The notes under the pieces are model-generated. The model saw nothing but the letters and a program-made list of their open reading frames with translations, was not told the origin of the DNA and did no database searches. A DNA stretch of 64,000 bases from Paenibacillus sp. LHD-117. GTDB lineage: Bacteria > Bacillota > Bacilli > Paenibacillales > Paenibacillaceae. The stretch covers positions 1 through 64,000 of the forward strand of contig NZ_JAVFVT010000024.1 of NCBI RefSeq assembly GCF_030929555.1, read 5' to 3'. A program made the position numbers and the translations under genes. This document shows, piece after piece, positions 35,964 through 45,496 of this stretch; the stretch's first letter is position 1; each line of letters opens with the position of its first letter.

Positions 35964-36006
35964 AGGAGCCTTAAGGAGCTAAAGGACGAAAGAGGGGGGA
36001 AGAAGG

Positions 36007-37650
36007 TTGCGTAAAGTGTTGATCGTCGAGGACGAGCCGCAAATCCGCAACGGGCTGCTCGGCTTGTCCCTATGGCAGGAGTTGGGGTTCGAAGAGGCGA
36101 TAGGCGCCGACGATGGGGAGGAAGCTTTGGAAACGGTCCGTTCGTCTCCGGGAGTACGCGTTATCGTCACCGACATTCGCATGGAGAAGATGAACGGACT
36201 CGAGCTGATCCGGAAGCTGCAGGACGAGGTTGGCTTCTCGGGCAAAGTCGTCATTCTGAGCGGGTTCGACGATTTCCAATACGCTCGGCAGGCGATGAAC
36301 TACGGCGTCGTCGATTTTCTACTGAAGCCGGTGAACATCGAGGAATTAAAGCGGGTCGTGCAGAAGGCGCTTGCGATGCAGGAACGGGAGGAGCGCCGGA
36401 GAATGAGCCTCTATCTGGTAGAGGACGCCATTCCGAAGCTCAGGGAAGAGTTGCTGCAGGATCTGATCGAACGCGCACCGGTACCGTCGGCGGAAGAACA
36501 GATTCTCCGGCAATTGACTCAATACGGCATCGCGTGGCTCGGCGCCAGCAGGCTTATTCTGCTTGTGCTGGAAGCGGACAATCTCAAGGCGTTCGCACAG
36601 ATGGGCTATACCGAAAGAGAACTGGAGCGAGTGCGCTTCGGGATCGGCAACGTGCTGGAGCATTCGCTGTTGGAACAGGCGGAAAGCGTCGGCGATTACG
36701 TCTGGCTGCGCTCTCGGCCGGAGGGCAGATGGATCGTTGTTTTCTCTGCGGCGGAGGAACGGAACCCAGGGCTGATCCGGTGGCTTAGAGAGTTCAAGGT
36801 GCAGCTCGTCGCAAGCCTGAAGCAGTACATGAAAGCGAGCGCGACGATCGTCATCTCCGAAGCGGGCGTTATGGCGTCGCTGCCGGATCTGTACGGGGAA
36901 GCGTGCCGCAAGATGACGCAGGCCAAAATTTACGGAGAAGAGGACGAGGAAGCAGATCAGGAAACATCGCGGACGTTTCGAGACGTCGACGTTCTAATGG
37001 AGCCGCGGGCGCTCGCGGAGCTGTTGAGGCACGGGGACGAGCAGGATGTGCGCGAGGCGGTCTCGCTCTTTCCCGACATGGTGCGCGAATGGGGAGTCGA
37101 GAAACTTCGGGATTTGCACCATCGGGTGTTCGATTGGCTGCTGGACGCGTTCGAGGAGGCGAGGAAGTTAGGCTGGAAGCGCGAGGACTGGAAAAAGCGG
37201 CCTCTTCTCGTCTGGGAGAAGATCGAGGCACTGGAAACCTCGGATACGCTGCAGCCGCTCGTTTTGGATTATTTGCTGCAAGCGAACGAAGAACTGCAGG
37301 GCGCATCCGCTTCGCGTAACTGGATTTTCGAGAAAGCCAAGACGTTCATCGAGGAGCGATTCCGCGAGCTGATAACCGTACAGATGGTGGCCGATCACGT
37401 CTACTTGTCGCCGGAATGGCTGAGCACGCTGTTCAAGAAGAACGCGGGCATGACCTTTTTGGATTATTTGACCCATCTTCGAATGGAGAAAGCCAAAGAG
37501 CTTCTCCAAGACGTCTCCCTGAAAATTTACCAGATCGGCAGCGAGGTCGGTTATCGGGATACGGTATATTTTTCCAAGCTATTCAAAAGGAAGGTCGGCT
37601 GCACGCCCAACGAATATCGCAAACTGAAGGGGCTTTGCGAAGATGAATGA
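36007..37650 (+). CDS. YesN-type response regulator (AraC output)
   Basis: A 547-residue regulator with TTG start behind AGGGGGGAAGAAGG. Receiver: EDE at 8-10, phosphoacceptor Asp56 in VIVTDIRM, ILSGFDDFQYARQAM and LLKPVNI. The AraC-type output is in the last 100 residues: ITVQMVADHVYLSPEWLSTL, IYQIGSEVGYRDTVYFSKLF, GCTPNEYRK. The order regulator then kinase is reversed relative to the pairs at 28574 and 59614. Probably activates the importer operon at 39631. Confidence 0.93.
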   Translation: MRKVLIVEDEPQIRNGLLGLSLWQELGFEEAIGADDGEEALETVRSSPGVRVIVTDIRMEKMNGLELIRKLQDEVGFSGKVVILSGFDDFQYARQAMNYGVVDFLLKPVNIEELKRVVQKALAMQEREERRRMSLYLVEDAIPKLREELLQDLIERAPVPSAEEQILRQLTQYGIAWLGASRLILLVLEADNLKAFAQMGYTERELERVRFGIGNVLEHSLLEQAESVGDYVWLRSRPEGRWIVVFSAAEERNPGLIRWLREFKVQLVASLKQYMKASATIVISEAGVMASLPDLYGEACRKMTQAKIYGEEDEEADQETSRTFRDVDVLMEPRALAELLRHGDEQDVREAVSLFPDMVREWGVEKLRDLHHRVFDWLLDAFEEARKLGWKREDWKKRPLLVWEKIEALETSDTLQPLVLDYLLQANEELQGASASRNWIFEKAKTFIEERFRELITVQMVADHVYLSPEWLSTLFKKNAGMTFLDYLTHLRMEKAKELLQDVSLKIYQIGSEVGYRDTVYFSKLFKRKVGCTPNEYRKLKGLCEDE

Positions 37651-39439
37651 ACGGATACGTTACCCGCTGCCGATGCGCTACCGGTTCATGCTCGTCCTAT
37701 TCGCGCTGATCGTCATTCCGTTCGCGTTGGTCGGCTACCTAGCCTGGTCCAAATCGGAGAAAACGATTCGCGGCAGCCATCTGGATTCGGTCGCGCAAAA
37801 CGCAAAAAATCTCGATAACTTCTTCCGGTATGTCATGAACGAGCAGGACAAGATCATGGCGTCCGAAGAGCTGCAGGCTTTGTTCGACCCCACTCAGAAT
37901 GACCCTTCGGACGAGATATCCTATTCGAACAAGCTGATCGCTTACACCGACGCGCTCAACTATTCGAACAAGCTGTTTCGGATCCGGCTGTTCCCGCTCC
38001 GTCCGTCGGAGCACCCGACTTACATGAGATCGGCATACGGCAGCCTCGACCTCGAGCAAGCTCCATGGTTTGCCAACATCGCGACGAAAGGCCGGCCGTT
38101 CTGGAAGAGGTACGACTCCGCGGACCACCCGAACCTGTTCATACAGCCGACGCTGGGCTACGCGAAGCGGCTGCACAGTCTGAAAACCTTCTCGCCCCTG
38201 GGCGTCGTCGTGATGGAAATCCGGCCGTCCATTCTCGAAGAATTCATCCTCCCGATGCGTCAATTCCGCAATCAGGAGCTATTGCTCGTCGATATGAACG
38301 GATATCCGGCTTACAGTTCCAACGGCCGTTACAACGCCGTGGAGCCTAGCTTGCTTAATGCCCTTAAGCCATCCCTCGCGTCCGCGACGATCAAACGTGC
38401 CGGACGCAAATCCCTGCTCAGTTTCTCCGCGGTCTTAGGCAACGAGATGAGGCTGGTCAGCATCGTGCCGAACAAGGACCTGAACAATCCGATCGCCGTG
38501 CTGAATAAGGTCACGGCGGCGCTGCTCGGCTTCTACTTCCTGCTGTCTTTGTTTCTGGCCGGCTATTTGACGATGACCTACACGAATCCGATCTCGCAGC
38601 TGGTCCGCCGTATGAAGGCGATGGCGCGCAGCGATTTCAAAGAGGATACGCTCGCCGATACGCGCTATGCCGGAAGAAGCGACGAGGTGGGCTTGCTCTA
38701 TCGAGGCATGTCCGCAATGGTCGGGGAAATCCACCGGCTGCTGAAGGAGACGAAAGAATCGGAGAAGCGCAAGAAGCAGTTGGAGTTCCAGGTGCTCGCG
38801 TATCAAATTAATCCGCACTTTCTGTACAATACGCTCGATACGATCCGCTGGAAAGCCGAAGCCCATCACGTCGGCGAGATCAGCGAGATCGTCAGCTCGC
38901 TCGGCTCGTTGTTCCGCCTCAGCCTAAACGGAGGCCGGGAACTGACCAATGTCGAGCGCGAGCTTGAGCTGCTGAAGGCGTACGTCGATATCGAAAAGAC
39001 CCGTCGTTCCCGGCCGATTCGCGTTACGTACATGATCGAGGAGGAGATTCGCATGTTGCCGCTGATGCGTCTCGTGCTTCAGCCGCTCGTCGAGAACGCG
39101 ATCCGTCACGGCATCTCCGGCAAAGGCGAGGCAGGAATGATTATCGTGCAAGGAGGCTTGGAGGAAGATAAGCTCATCTTTCGAATAACGGACAACGGGC
39201 CGGGTATTCCAGAAGAGATCGCGCGAGAGCTTCTGATCCCCGCCGCGCCTTCGCGCAAGGAACGCGAAGGCGGGCTCGGGTTGATTAACGTGCACGAGCG
39301 ATTGATGCATTATTTCGGCGAGCCGTACGGACTCGAAATCGAGAGCGAGGCGGGCAAAGGCGCGACGGTCGTGTTGAAGCATCCCGTGCTGTCGAAGGAC
39401 TCGACGGATTTGGACGGATTGGCGGACCCTGCCGGATGA
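37643..39439 (+). CDS. YesM-type sensor histidine kinase
   Basis: A 598-residue membrane kinase overlapping the regulator gene by 8 bases. First membrane segment about 13-33 (FMLVLFALIVIPFALVGYLA), extracellular sensor to about 290, second segment about 293-315, HAMP, then QINPHFLYNTLDTIRW with phosphoacceptor His392, N box QPLVENAIRHGI and G boxes TDNGPGIP and GGLGLINVHERL. Followed by a strong terminator, so the pair is its own operon. Confidence 0.93.
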   Translation: MNERIRYPLPMRYRFMLVLFALIVIPFALVGYLAWSKSEKTIRGSHLDSVAQNAKNLDNFFRYVMNEQDKIMASEELQALFDPTQNDPSDEISYSNKLIAYTDALNYSNKLFRIRLFPLRPSEHPTYMRSAYGSLDLEQAPWFANIATKGRPFWKRYDSADHPNLFIQPTLGYAKRLHSLKTFSPLGVVVMEIRPSILEEFILPMRQFRNQELLLVDMNGYPAYSSNGRYNAVEPSLLNALKPSLASATIKRAGRKSLLSFSAVLGNEMRLVSIVPNKDLNNPIAVLNKVTAALLGFYFLLSLFLAGYLTMTYTNPISQLVRRMKAMARSDFKEDTLADTRYAGRSDEVGLLYRGMSAMVGEIHRLLKETKESEKRKKQLEFQVLAYQINPHFLYNTLDTIRWKAEAHHVGEISEIVSSLGSLFRLSLNGGRELTNVERELELLKAYVDIEKTRRSRPIRVTYMIEEEIRMLPLMRLVLQPLVENAIRHGISGKGEAGMIIVQGGLEEDKLIFRITDNGPGIPEEIARELLIPAAPSRKEREGGLGLINVHERLMHYFGEPYGLEIESEAGKGATVVLKHPVLSKDSTDLDGLADPAG

Positions 39440-39445
39440 GCCGGT

Positions 39446-39481
39446 AAACGTTCCTCTGCTTGGCGGGGGAACGTTTTTTTT
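39446..39481 (+). terminator. Strong rho-independent terminator
   Basis: AAACGTTCC and GGAACGTTT form a 9-bp stem, followed by TTTTTA. Confidence 0.85.
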
Positions 39482-39630
39482 ATGATTGACATGCAAGCGT
39501 ACATTAATGGGACACGCTTCTAGTTCGGCTGAGAAAGACAATCAGCGGTTTTGTACCGGTAAAGCTTAAATCTGTCTCATAGGTTAGCAGACGCGGGGGT
39601 GGTATCCTTGTTTCAAGGGAGGGGAATGCA

Positions 39631-40572
39631 ATGAAGGAAGTAGTGGCGGCGCCGGACAGACAAGGCGGCGGAACCTGGAAAAAACTGAAATCCCAATGGG
39701 CCTTGCAAATGATGATTCTGCCCTGCATAGCGTTCCTTATCGTGTTCGCATATATCCCGCTTGCGGGCAACATCATCGCGTTTCAAAACTTCAAGATAAC
39801 GTCCGGCTTTACGGGCAGCGAATTCGTCGGTTTGAGCCATTTCGCCGAGATGCTGCGCGATCCAACTTTTCATCAGGCGATAAAAAATACGGTACTGCTG
39901 AGTTTGCTGAATCTGCTTGTCGTTTTTCCGATGCCGCTGCTGTTCGCTCTGCTCATCAACGAGATTCCCTTCAGGCGATTCCGGAAGATTGTGCAGACGA
40001 CGAGCTATTTGCCGCATTTTATCGCTTTCGCGATGGTAGCCTCGATGTGGATCATTTTGCTGGATCCGAAAGGGATCGTCAACGAAACGATGCAGCTACT
40101 GCAGCTGATCCGGAATCCGATCGAGTTTTGGACGGAGCCGGGACTGTTCCGGCAGCTGTCGACGCTAATCAGCATCTGGAAGGAGACGGGATGGGGAGCG
40201 ATCATTTTTTTGGCGGCCATCGCCGGCATCCAGCCCGATCTGTACGAGGCGGCGATGATCGACGGAGCTGGGCGGATCAAACGGATCGTACACATTACGC
40301 TGCCGAGTCTCGTACCCTTGTTCGCTATGCTGTTCATTCTGAAAGCCGGAACGCTGTTTACCGGCAACCTGGATCATTCTATCCTGCTCGGCAACTCGTT
40401 CAACAAGGGTACTTCGTACGTGATCGAGTACTATTCGCTGCAGATGGGCCTTGAGCTTACCCGGTATTCCTACGCGACGGCAATCAGTTCTTTCCAGGCG
40501 GTCATGTCGCTGCTGCTCGTGCTGTTCGCGAATTGGTTCTCGGGCCGGGTATCCGGCAACAGATTGTTCTGA
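39631..40572 (+). CDS. ABC sugar importer permease, LplB type
   Basis: A 313-residue CUT1 permease. First membrane segment MMILPCIAFLIVFAYIPLAG, EAA loop EAAMIDGAGRIKRIVHITLP, C-terminus NWFSGRVSGNRLF as in LplB-like proteins. ATG start behind GGGAGGGG. First gene of an operon with the second permease, the binding protein and the GH101-like enzyme. The upstream region contains one TGTACC (39553) but not the paired half-site geometry seen elsewhere. Confidence 0.93.
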   Translation: MKEVVAAPDRQGGGTWKKLKSQWALQMMILPCIAFLIVFAYIPLAGNIIAFQNFKITSGFTGSEFVGLSHFAEMLRDPTFHQAIKNTVLLSLLNLLVVFPMPLLFALLINEIPFRRFRKIVQTTSYLPHFIAFAMVASMWIILLDPKGIVNETMQLLQLIRNPIEFWTEPGLFRQLSTLISIWKETGWGAIIFLAAIAGIQPDLYEAAMIDGAGRIKRIVHITLPSLVPLFAMLFILKAGTLFTGNLDHSILLGNSFNKGTSYVIEYYSLQMGLELTRYSYATAISSFQAVMSLLLVLFANWFSGRVSGNRLF

Positions 40573-40600
40573 TTCCAACAAGGACAAAGGAGGGAGCGGG

Positions 40601-41494
40601 TTGCGTTCCTACATCAAGCTGACGCGGGAAGACCGGATCGTGAATGCGATCGTGACGATTATCGGCGTGTTGGCATTTCTGGCCACCTTTTATCCGCTTT
40701 ATTACTTGCTAATCTACTCTCTGAACGATCCGGTCGACGCGGCCGGAGGCCAGCTGTACTGGTTTCCTAGGCAGTTTACGTTCGACAATTACGCCGTTAT
40801 TTTCCGAGACGAGCAGCTGCTGAATTCGTTCCTGCTGACGGTCGCGCGGACGGCGATCGGTACGGTGACCGGCGTGCTGTTCACCGCGATAGGCGCGTAC
40901 GCCTTGTCCAAACCGAGATTGGTGTTCCGTAAAACGTATTCGATGATCGGCCTGGTGACGATGTACGTCAGCGGCGGATTGATTCCGACTTACCTGCTGC
41001 TGCAGAAGCTCCATCTGCTCAATTCGTTCTGGGTGTACATCGTTCCGTCGCTGTTCAATATTTTTAATGCACTGCTGTTCATGGCCTTTTTCCGGCAGCT
41101 GCCGGAGGAGCTGGAGGAGTCCGCGAAAGTGGACGGCGGTGGGGACTTCTACATTTTCGCCAGGATCATTCTGCCCCTGTCGAAACCGGTGCTGGCGACG
41201 GTCGCCTTGTTCGTGGCCGTCAACCATTGGAACGATTGGTTCAGCTCGGCTTATTTCGTCTCGAACCAGCAGCTGTGGACGCTTCCAACGATAATCGTCC
41301 GCATGCTGTCCGACACGGCGATCGTCGAAAACATGCAGAGTCTGCCGCCGAACATGAGGACAGACCCGCTGTCCACGCTGATGGCCATCAAGTACGCGAC
41401 TTTGATCGTCACCGTGCTGCCGATTACGCTCGTGTATCCGTTCATTCAGAAGTATTTCGTGCAGGGGATGATGGTCGGGGCCATCAAAGCTTAA
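40601..41494 (+). CDS. ABC sugar importer permease, LplC type
   Basis: A 297-residue permease. TTG at 40601 was chosen because AAAGGAGGGAG lies just upstream and the protein then begins RSYIKLTREDRIVNAIV; an open frame extends 50 codons further but overlaps the first permease and is Arg/Cys-rich nonsense. Motifs: FYPLYYLLIYSLNDP, YVSGGLIPTYLLLQKL, EAA loop ESAKVDGGGDFYIFARIILP, YPFIQKYFVQGMMVGAIKA. Confidence 0.92.
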   Translation: MRSYIKLTREDRIVNAIVTIIGVLAFLATFYPLYYLLIYSLNDPVDAAGGQLYWFPRQFTFDNYAVIFRDEQLLNSFLLTVARTAIGTVTGVLFTAIGAYALSKPRLVFRKTYSMIGLVTMYVSGGLIPTYLLLQKLHLLNSFWVYIVPSLFNIFNALLFMAFFRQLPEELEESAKVDGGGDFYIFARIILPLSKPVLATVALFVAVNHWNDWFSSAYFVSNQQLWTLPTIIVRMLSDTAIVENMQSLPPNMRTDPLSTLMAIKYATLIVTVLPITLVYPFIQKYFVQGMMVGAIKA

Positions 41495-41500
41495 CCGCGT

Positions 41501-41530
41501 TATCAAAAGCCCGTTCTCGGGCTTCTGATA
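41501..41530 (+). terminator. Stem-loop before the binding-protein gene
   Basis: TATCA-AAAGCCCG and CGGGCTT-CTGATA pair with loop TTCT. There is no U tract; it probably sets processing or relative expression between permeases and binding protein. Confidence 0.5.
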
Positions 41531-41562
41531 GATCAACATAAATCAAAGGGGAGGACTTTTCG

Positions 41563-43245
41563 ATGAAAAAAACGTTCAAAAGCAGGTCCGCGCTGCTGCT
41601 TGCCGGAGTCATTGCCGCAACCTTGGTCGCCGGTTGCTCCGACACAGGCAAAAACAACGCTTCGCAGCCGCCGGCCTCGGCTCCGGAAGCTTCCGCCAGC
41701 GGCGGACAAAAGTCGCTTGAGCCGATCACGCTCGACCTCTATTCCGACCGCGCCTGGTACAGCGATTGGACGGGACCTGGGGCGAAGCGGATTTCGGAGA
41801 AAACCGGCGTCAGCTTTAACGTGAAGAAGCCGGTTCAGGATGACAGCGACGGGAAGGACATCTCGTTGATGATCGCGAGCAACAGCTTGCCCGACCTGAT
41901 GGTCGTCGACCGGGGCAACAAAATGCTGGACCAGCTCATCGAAGGGGATTACTTGTACGCAATCGACGAGCTGATCGACCAATATGCGCCTAATCTGCGG
42001 ACGATTCTGGACGAGCAATACGGACCGGAGCTTCTGACGAAATTCGCGGAGACGGACGGACATACGTACAAGCTCGTTTCCGGCTACCAGACGGAAAAAT
42101 ATTTGGAGCAGGCGCAGAAAAACGCCGGTCTGGCTCCTGTCTGGCTCCCGCAGCTCGTCGTGCGCAAGGATTATTACGACGAGATCGGTAGACCGGACAC
42201 GTCCAGTCCGGAGAAATTCCTCGCCGCGCTGGAGCAGATGGCCGAGAAGCATCCGGACAAAATTCCGTATCTCGGCGACAAGAGCCAGCATTCCGGCGAC
42301 CTCGGCTGGTTCTCGTCGCAGTTCGGCGTCGAGCCGTACTACGTCGACGGGGATGAAGTGAAGAACACGATCTACGATCCGAAGTGGAAGGAAATGATCA
42401 AGTACGGATTTCAGCTGGCGAGCAAAGGCTTGTTGACCAAGGAATCGTTCGTCAATTCGAAAGATGTGACGTCTCAGAAGGTTGCGGCCGGAGATTCGAT
42501 CGTCTGGGCGTACAATTCGACGGCGGTCAACTCCACGCCTCCGAAGGACAATCCGAATACGCAATTCGAGGTGCTGACACCGTTCGCCGATTACATGTAT
42601 CCGACGATCCCGCGGGGCTGGATGGCGCTCGTCATTCCAAAAAGCAATAAGGATCCGGAGCGCACGATCAAGCTGCTGGAGTACGCGGCTTCCAAGGAAG
42701 GGCAGATCGATTTCTCGTTCGGCGTGGAAGGGAAAGGCGCGGACGACTTCAAGGATTTGACCGTTGGCCCGCATTTCTACTATGACACCTCCGTCAAGAA
42801 CGATTACTTCCCGAATGGCAAGCCGGCGCTAACGACCGGCTTTAACGATGCTCTGAACAACGATTGGGGCGGCAGTTGGAAGCAGGCCGGACTCGGCGAG
42901 CCGATCATGCTGATCACGAACTGGGCGGTATCTAACACCGTATTCTGGAATCCTTCGGACGAAAAGAAGGTAGCGTACGACAAGATGATGGCGCCGAAAA
43001 TGAAGTTTTTCCCCGAGTTCGATTTTAAGATCGACAGCACCAGCGAATTCGGCATTATCGAAGCGAAAATCAATACGCTTCGCGAGGACTACATGCCAAA
43101 GCTCGTCTTCGCTCAATCCGAGAGCGAATTCGAAGCTCTGTTCGCCGATATGTTGAAGGCGGCCGAGGGGCTAGGCGTCAATAAGCTGGCAGCGGAATAT
43201 ACGCGTCAATATGCCGTTTTGAAGGCTGAGACTGGCAATTCGTAA
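41563..43245 (+). CDS. Oligosaccharide-binding lipoprotein, LplA type
   Basis: A 560-residue lipoprotein, start behind AAAGGGGAGGAC. The signal ends in the lipobox VAGC, followed by an Ala/Pro/Ser tether. Typical LplA pattern: LMIASNSLPDLMVVDRGNKM, IDELIDQYAPNLRTILDEQY, VVRKDYYDEIGRPDTSSPEK. It serves the two upstream permeases. It is not closely alike to the pair at 10277 and 50749, so a different sugar is likely. Confidence 0.93.
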   Translation: MKKTFKSRSALLLAGVIAATLVAGCSDTGKNNASQPPASAPEASASGGQKSLEPITLDLYSDRAWYSDWTGPGAKRISEKTGVSFNVKKPVQDDSDGKDISLMIASNSLPDLMVVDRGNKMLDQLIEGDYLYAIDELIDQYAPNLRTILDEQYGPELLTKFAETDGHTYKLVSGYQTEKYLEQAQKNAGLAPVWLPQLVVRKDYYDEIGRPDTSSPEKFLAALEQMAEKHPDKIPYLGDKSQHSGDLGWFSSQFGVEPYYVDGDEVKNTIYDPKWKEMIKYGFQLASKGLLTKESFVNSKDVTSQKVAAGDSIVWAYNSTAVNSTPPKDNPNTQFEVLTPFADYMYPTIPRGWMALVIPKSNKDPERTIKLLEYAASKEGQIDFSFGVEGKGADDFKDLTVGPHFYYDTSVKNDYFPNGKPALTTGFNDALNNDWGGSWKQAGLGEPIMLITNWAVSNTVFWNPSDEKKVAYDKMMAPKMKFFPEFDFKIDSTSEFGIIEAKINTLREDYMPKLVFAQSESEFEALFADMLKAAEGLGVNKLAAEYTRQYAVLKAETGNS

Positions 43246-43270
43246 TACGAACGGGAGCGGAGGAAACGGA

Positions 43271-45316
43271 ATGTATAGGCTGAATAACGAATGGCTGGCC
43301 GTGACGCTGCACGAATGGCCGGGCGTTCAGGAATACATGTTCAAGCCGTCCGGGACGCGGATGGCGGGCAGCGGTCCGGACGGAAGGCTCTCCATTAACG
43401 GAACGGAGACAGACTGGAGCGAGTGGGACGTAGACGTTCTTCCGTCCGAGGGCGGAACGGCCATAACCTATCGCCTGAAGCAGCGGCGATCCAAGCTTCG
43501 ACTCGAAGTGGAATATCGGCTGGACGCGCAAGCGCTCGAAGTAAAGGTGACGGTAGCGGACGATCCGGAAGCGTCGTTGACGAAGCTCGATTGGGCGCGC
43601 ATGCCTTTGCTGACATGCGACGATCCTTCGTTCGCGTACGACCGGACCGAAGCGCGGCAAAAAAGCTGGAAGCTGATCCCCGGCGGCGGGAGAGGACTGT
43701 ACGACCGGAAGCGGGTTCGGGACCGGATCGGGGACGCCGTTCCCGATCCGGTCGAGATGCCGACGATGCACGCATGCACGTTCGACGGAAGCCTATGCTG
43801 CTTCGTGCAGACGAATTATCCGGTGCTGCCGCTGCTCACCCGCGTGTCGGAGGATAAACGTTATCCCGGCCGCGGAGGTCGATTCTCAATCGCTCCGGGC
43901 ACGTATCAATACCGAGTTCGGGAACGGACGATGGAGCCGTTGGAGCTTGCGGTCGTGTTTCTGGAAGACATCAACGGAGACGGAACGGCGGACGATTGCG
44001 ATTATCATCTCTGGCTGAATCGGCGCTTTCCGGACGCGGATCCGCTGTACAAGAAAGCGATCTGGTATCAGGTGTTCAATGCGGAAAAGGACCGGGGCGT
44101 GCTGACGACCTTCAAGGAGACGCTGGAGATCATCCGGCAAATTCATAACGTTACGGGAGGTGTTCGCCAGATCGCCTATTTGATCGGTTGGCAGTTCGAC
44201 GGACACGATACCGGCTATCCATCCCTCAACCGCGTCAATCCGAAGCTGGCCGAGAACCCGGATCGGGCCGACGAAGAGCTGCGCGAGCTTGTGCGCCGCG
44301 CCAAGGAAGAGTACGACTGCATCGTCAGCTACCATATCAATCTGGACGACGCGTACGTTGACGCGCCTGATTGGGACCCGGCCATTCTTAGCCGCGATCC
44401 GGACGGATCGGATCGGGTGTGGCTGGACACCGCCAAGCAGCGGGCCTATCACATTAATCACACGAAGGATGTGGAGAGCGGCCAGGTGTTCCGCCGGATC
44501 GACGATTTTCTGCGGACTGTCCCCGTCGAGCGTACCGTACAGGTCGACGCGTTCCGCAACACGAACACCAGCTGGGAGCCTGACGGCAGCATTATCGGCC
44601 CGATGGAGGAACTGGTCTGCGGGATGAAGCCGATTCTCGCCTACTTCCGCGAAAGAGGGATCGACGTCTCGACGGAAGGGCTGAACGGCATGCCGATAGA
44701 AGACAGCGGCGTGTTCAGCGCCTACTGGCATTACTCCCCGTCGATGCTGTACCACGGCAAAATCGTCGGAGGCGGCAGCGTCGATATGAACGCGGTGGCC
44801 TGGGGAAAAGGCGCATCTTTCGATTCGGACGTTCTGTACCGGGGCGAGCCGACAAGGCATCTTGGGGAGCAGTTTTTGGCGAATGATTTCGAGTCGAAGT
44901 GGGACCAGATCGTCGACATTATTTATTTGGGCTCCATGCTTTATCAGTTTTATTTGGAGCGGGAAATGGCGGAATGGCGGGAGGACGAGCGGCGCATCTT
45001 CATCCGCTACTCCGACGGCGTAAAGGTGGACATCGATAAGGTGACGGAGCGGCTTGCCGTGCGGTGGGGGCAGGTGACGATCGCCTCGGACGGCGACCGT
45101 TTCGTTCCGAACGGTAATCGGATTTACGCGTATAGCCGCGCGGGAGCGGACCGCGAGTGGACGCTGCCCGTGGACTGGCGAAGCGCGGAATTCGCCGCTT
45201 ACCGGATGTCAGGAAATGGCCGGGAGGGGATAGGTGAGTACCCGGCCGGTGCAGAATCGGTTCGGCTGCGGCTGGAGCCCGGCGTTCCAGTTATTTTGGA
45301 GAAGCGTACGGATTAA
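43271..45316 (+). CDS. GH101-like (endo-alpha-GalNAcase-like) TIM-barrel glycosidase
   Basis: A 681-residue protein without signal peptide. An N-terminal beta-sandwich (about 1-255) precedes a barrel (about 255-560) and a C-terminal beta domain. The barrel resembles GH101 endo-alpha-N-acetylgalactosaminidase: YLIGWQFDGHDTGYPSLNRV corresponds to the family's GHDSGHPD segment, SYHINLDDAY to its GVHxNxxE segment, and TVQVDAF (Asp426) and DVSTEGLNG (Glu469) are well placed as nucleophile and acid/base, 43 residues apart. It is much shorter than true GH101 enzymes, which are secreted proteins of over 1000 residues, so it may be a distant family with exo activity. Last gene of the importer operon, which implies action on imported oligosaccharides. 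Confidence 0.6.
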   Translation: MYRLNNEWLAVTLHEWPGVQEYMFKPSGTRMAGSGPDGRLSINGTETDWSEWDVDVLPSEGGTAITYRLKQRRSKLRLEVEYRLDAQALEVKVTVADDPEASLTKLDWARMPLLTCDDPSFAYDRTEARQKSWKLIPGGGRGLYDRKRVRDRIGDAVPDPVEMPTMHACTFDGSLCCFVQTNYPVLPLLTRVSEDKRYPGRGGRFSIAPGTYQYRVRERTMEPLELAVVFLEDINGDGTADDCDYHLWLNRRFPDADPLYKKAIWYQVFNAEKDRGVLTTFKETLEIIRQIHNVTGGVRQIAYLIGWQFDGHDTGYPSLNRVNPKLAENPDRADEELRELVRRAKEEYDCIVSYHINLDDAYVDAPDWDPAILSRDPDGSDRVWLDTAKQRAYHINHTKDVESGQVFRRIDDFLRTVPVERTVQVDAFRNTNTSWEPDGSIIGPMEELVCGMKPILAYFRERGIDVSTEGLNGMPIEDSGVFSAYWHYSPSMLYHGKIVGGGSVDMNAVAWGKGASFDSDVLYRGEPTRHLGEQFLANDFESKWDQIVDIIYLGSMLYQFYLEREMAEWREDERRIFIRYSDGVKVDIDKVTERLAVRWGQVTIASDGDRFVPNGNRIYAYSRAGADREWTLPVDWRSAEFAAYRMSGNGREGIGEYPAGAESVRLRLEPGVPVILEKRTD

Positions 45317-45400
45317 CCTCTTAAGCCCCTCCACTGGTTCTTCGTCTAGCTTACTACGTTTAGTAGGCAAGACTTAAATCAAATATCGGGGCTTAAGAGG
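45317..45400. repeat. 13-bp inverted repeat flanking 58 bp
   Basis: CCTCTTAAGCCCC (45317-45329) and GGGGCTTAAGAGG (45388-45400) are perfect complements. The first directly follows the stop codon of the GH101-like gene; the second borders a transposase scrap. It may serve as the operon terminator or be the trace of a small mobile element. Confidence 0.6.
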
Positions 45401-45496
45401 ATTGGCCACAAGAATACGCAATTCCTCGTAGTCTTCGGGATGGAAACGAACAGGGGAGTAGTACCCGTTTTTGACCATGTGTGCAATCACTACGCA
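45374..45496 (-). pseudogene. IS110-type transposase scrap
   Basis: On the minus strand one frame reads VVIAHMVKNGYYSPVRFH then PEDYEELRILVAN, like the segment after the catalytic acids in IS110-family (DEDD) transposases. Neighbouring sequence on both sides is not open. The rest of 45500-45763 is AT-rich and I see nothing else coding in it. Confidence 0.45.

Noticed and set aside
39510-39630. Fifth copy of the GTAC promoter before the LplB gene
   Set aside because: One TGTACC is present at 39553, but there is no partner 20 bp upstream and no -10 box 30 bp downstream.
40451-40600. Longer N-terminus for the LplC-type permease
   Set aside because: It overlaps the preceding gene and is Arg/Cys-rich; TTG 40601 has a strong ribosome binding site.
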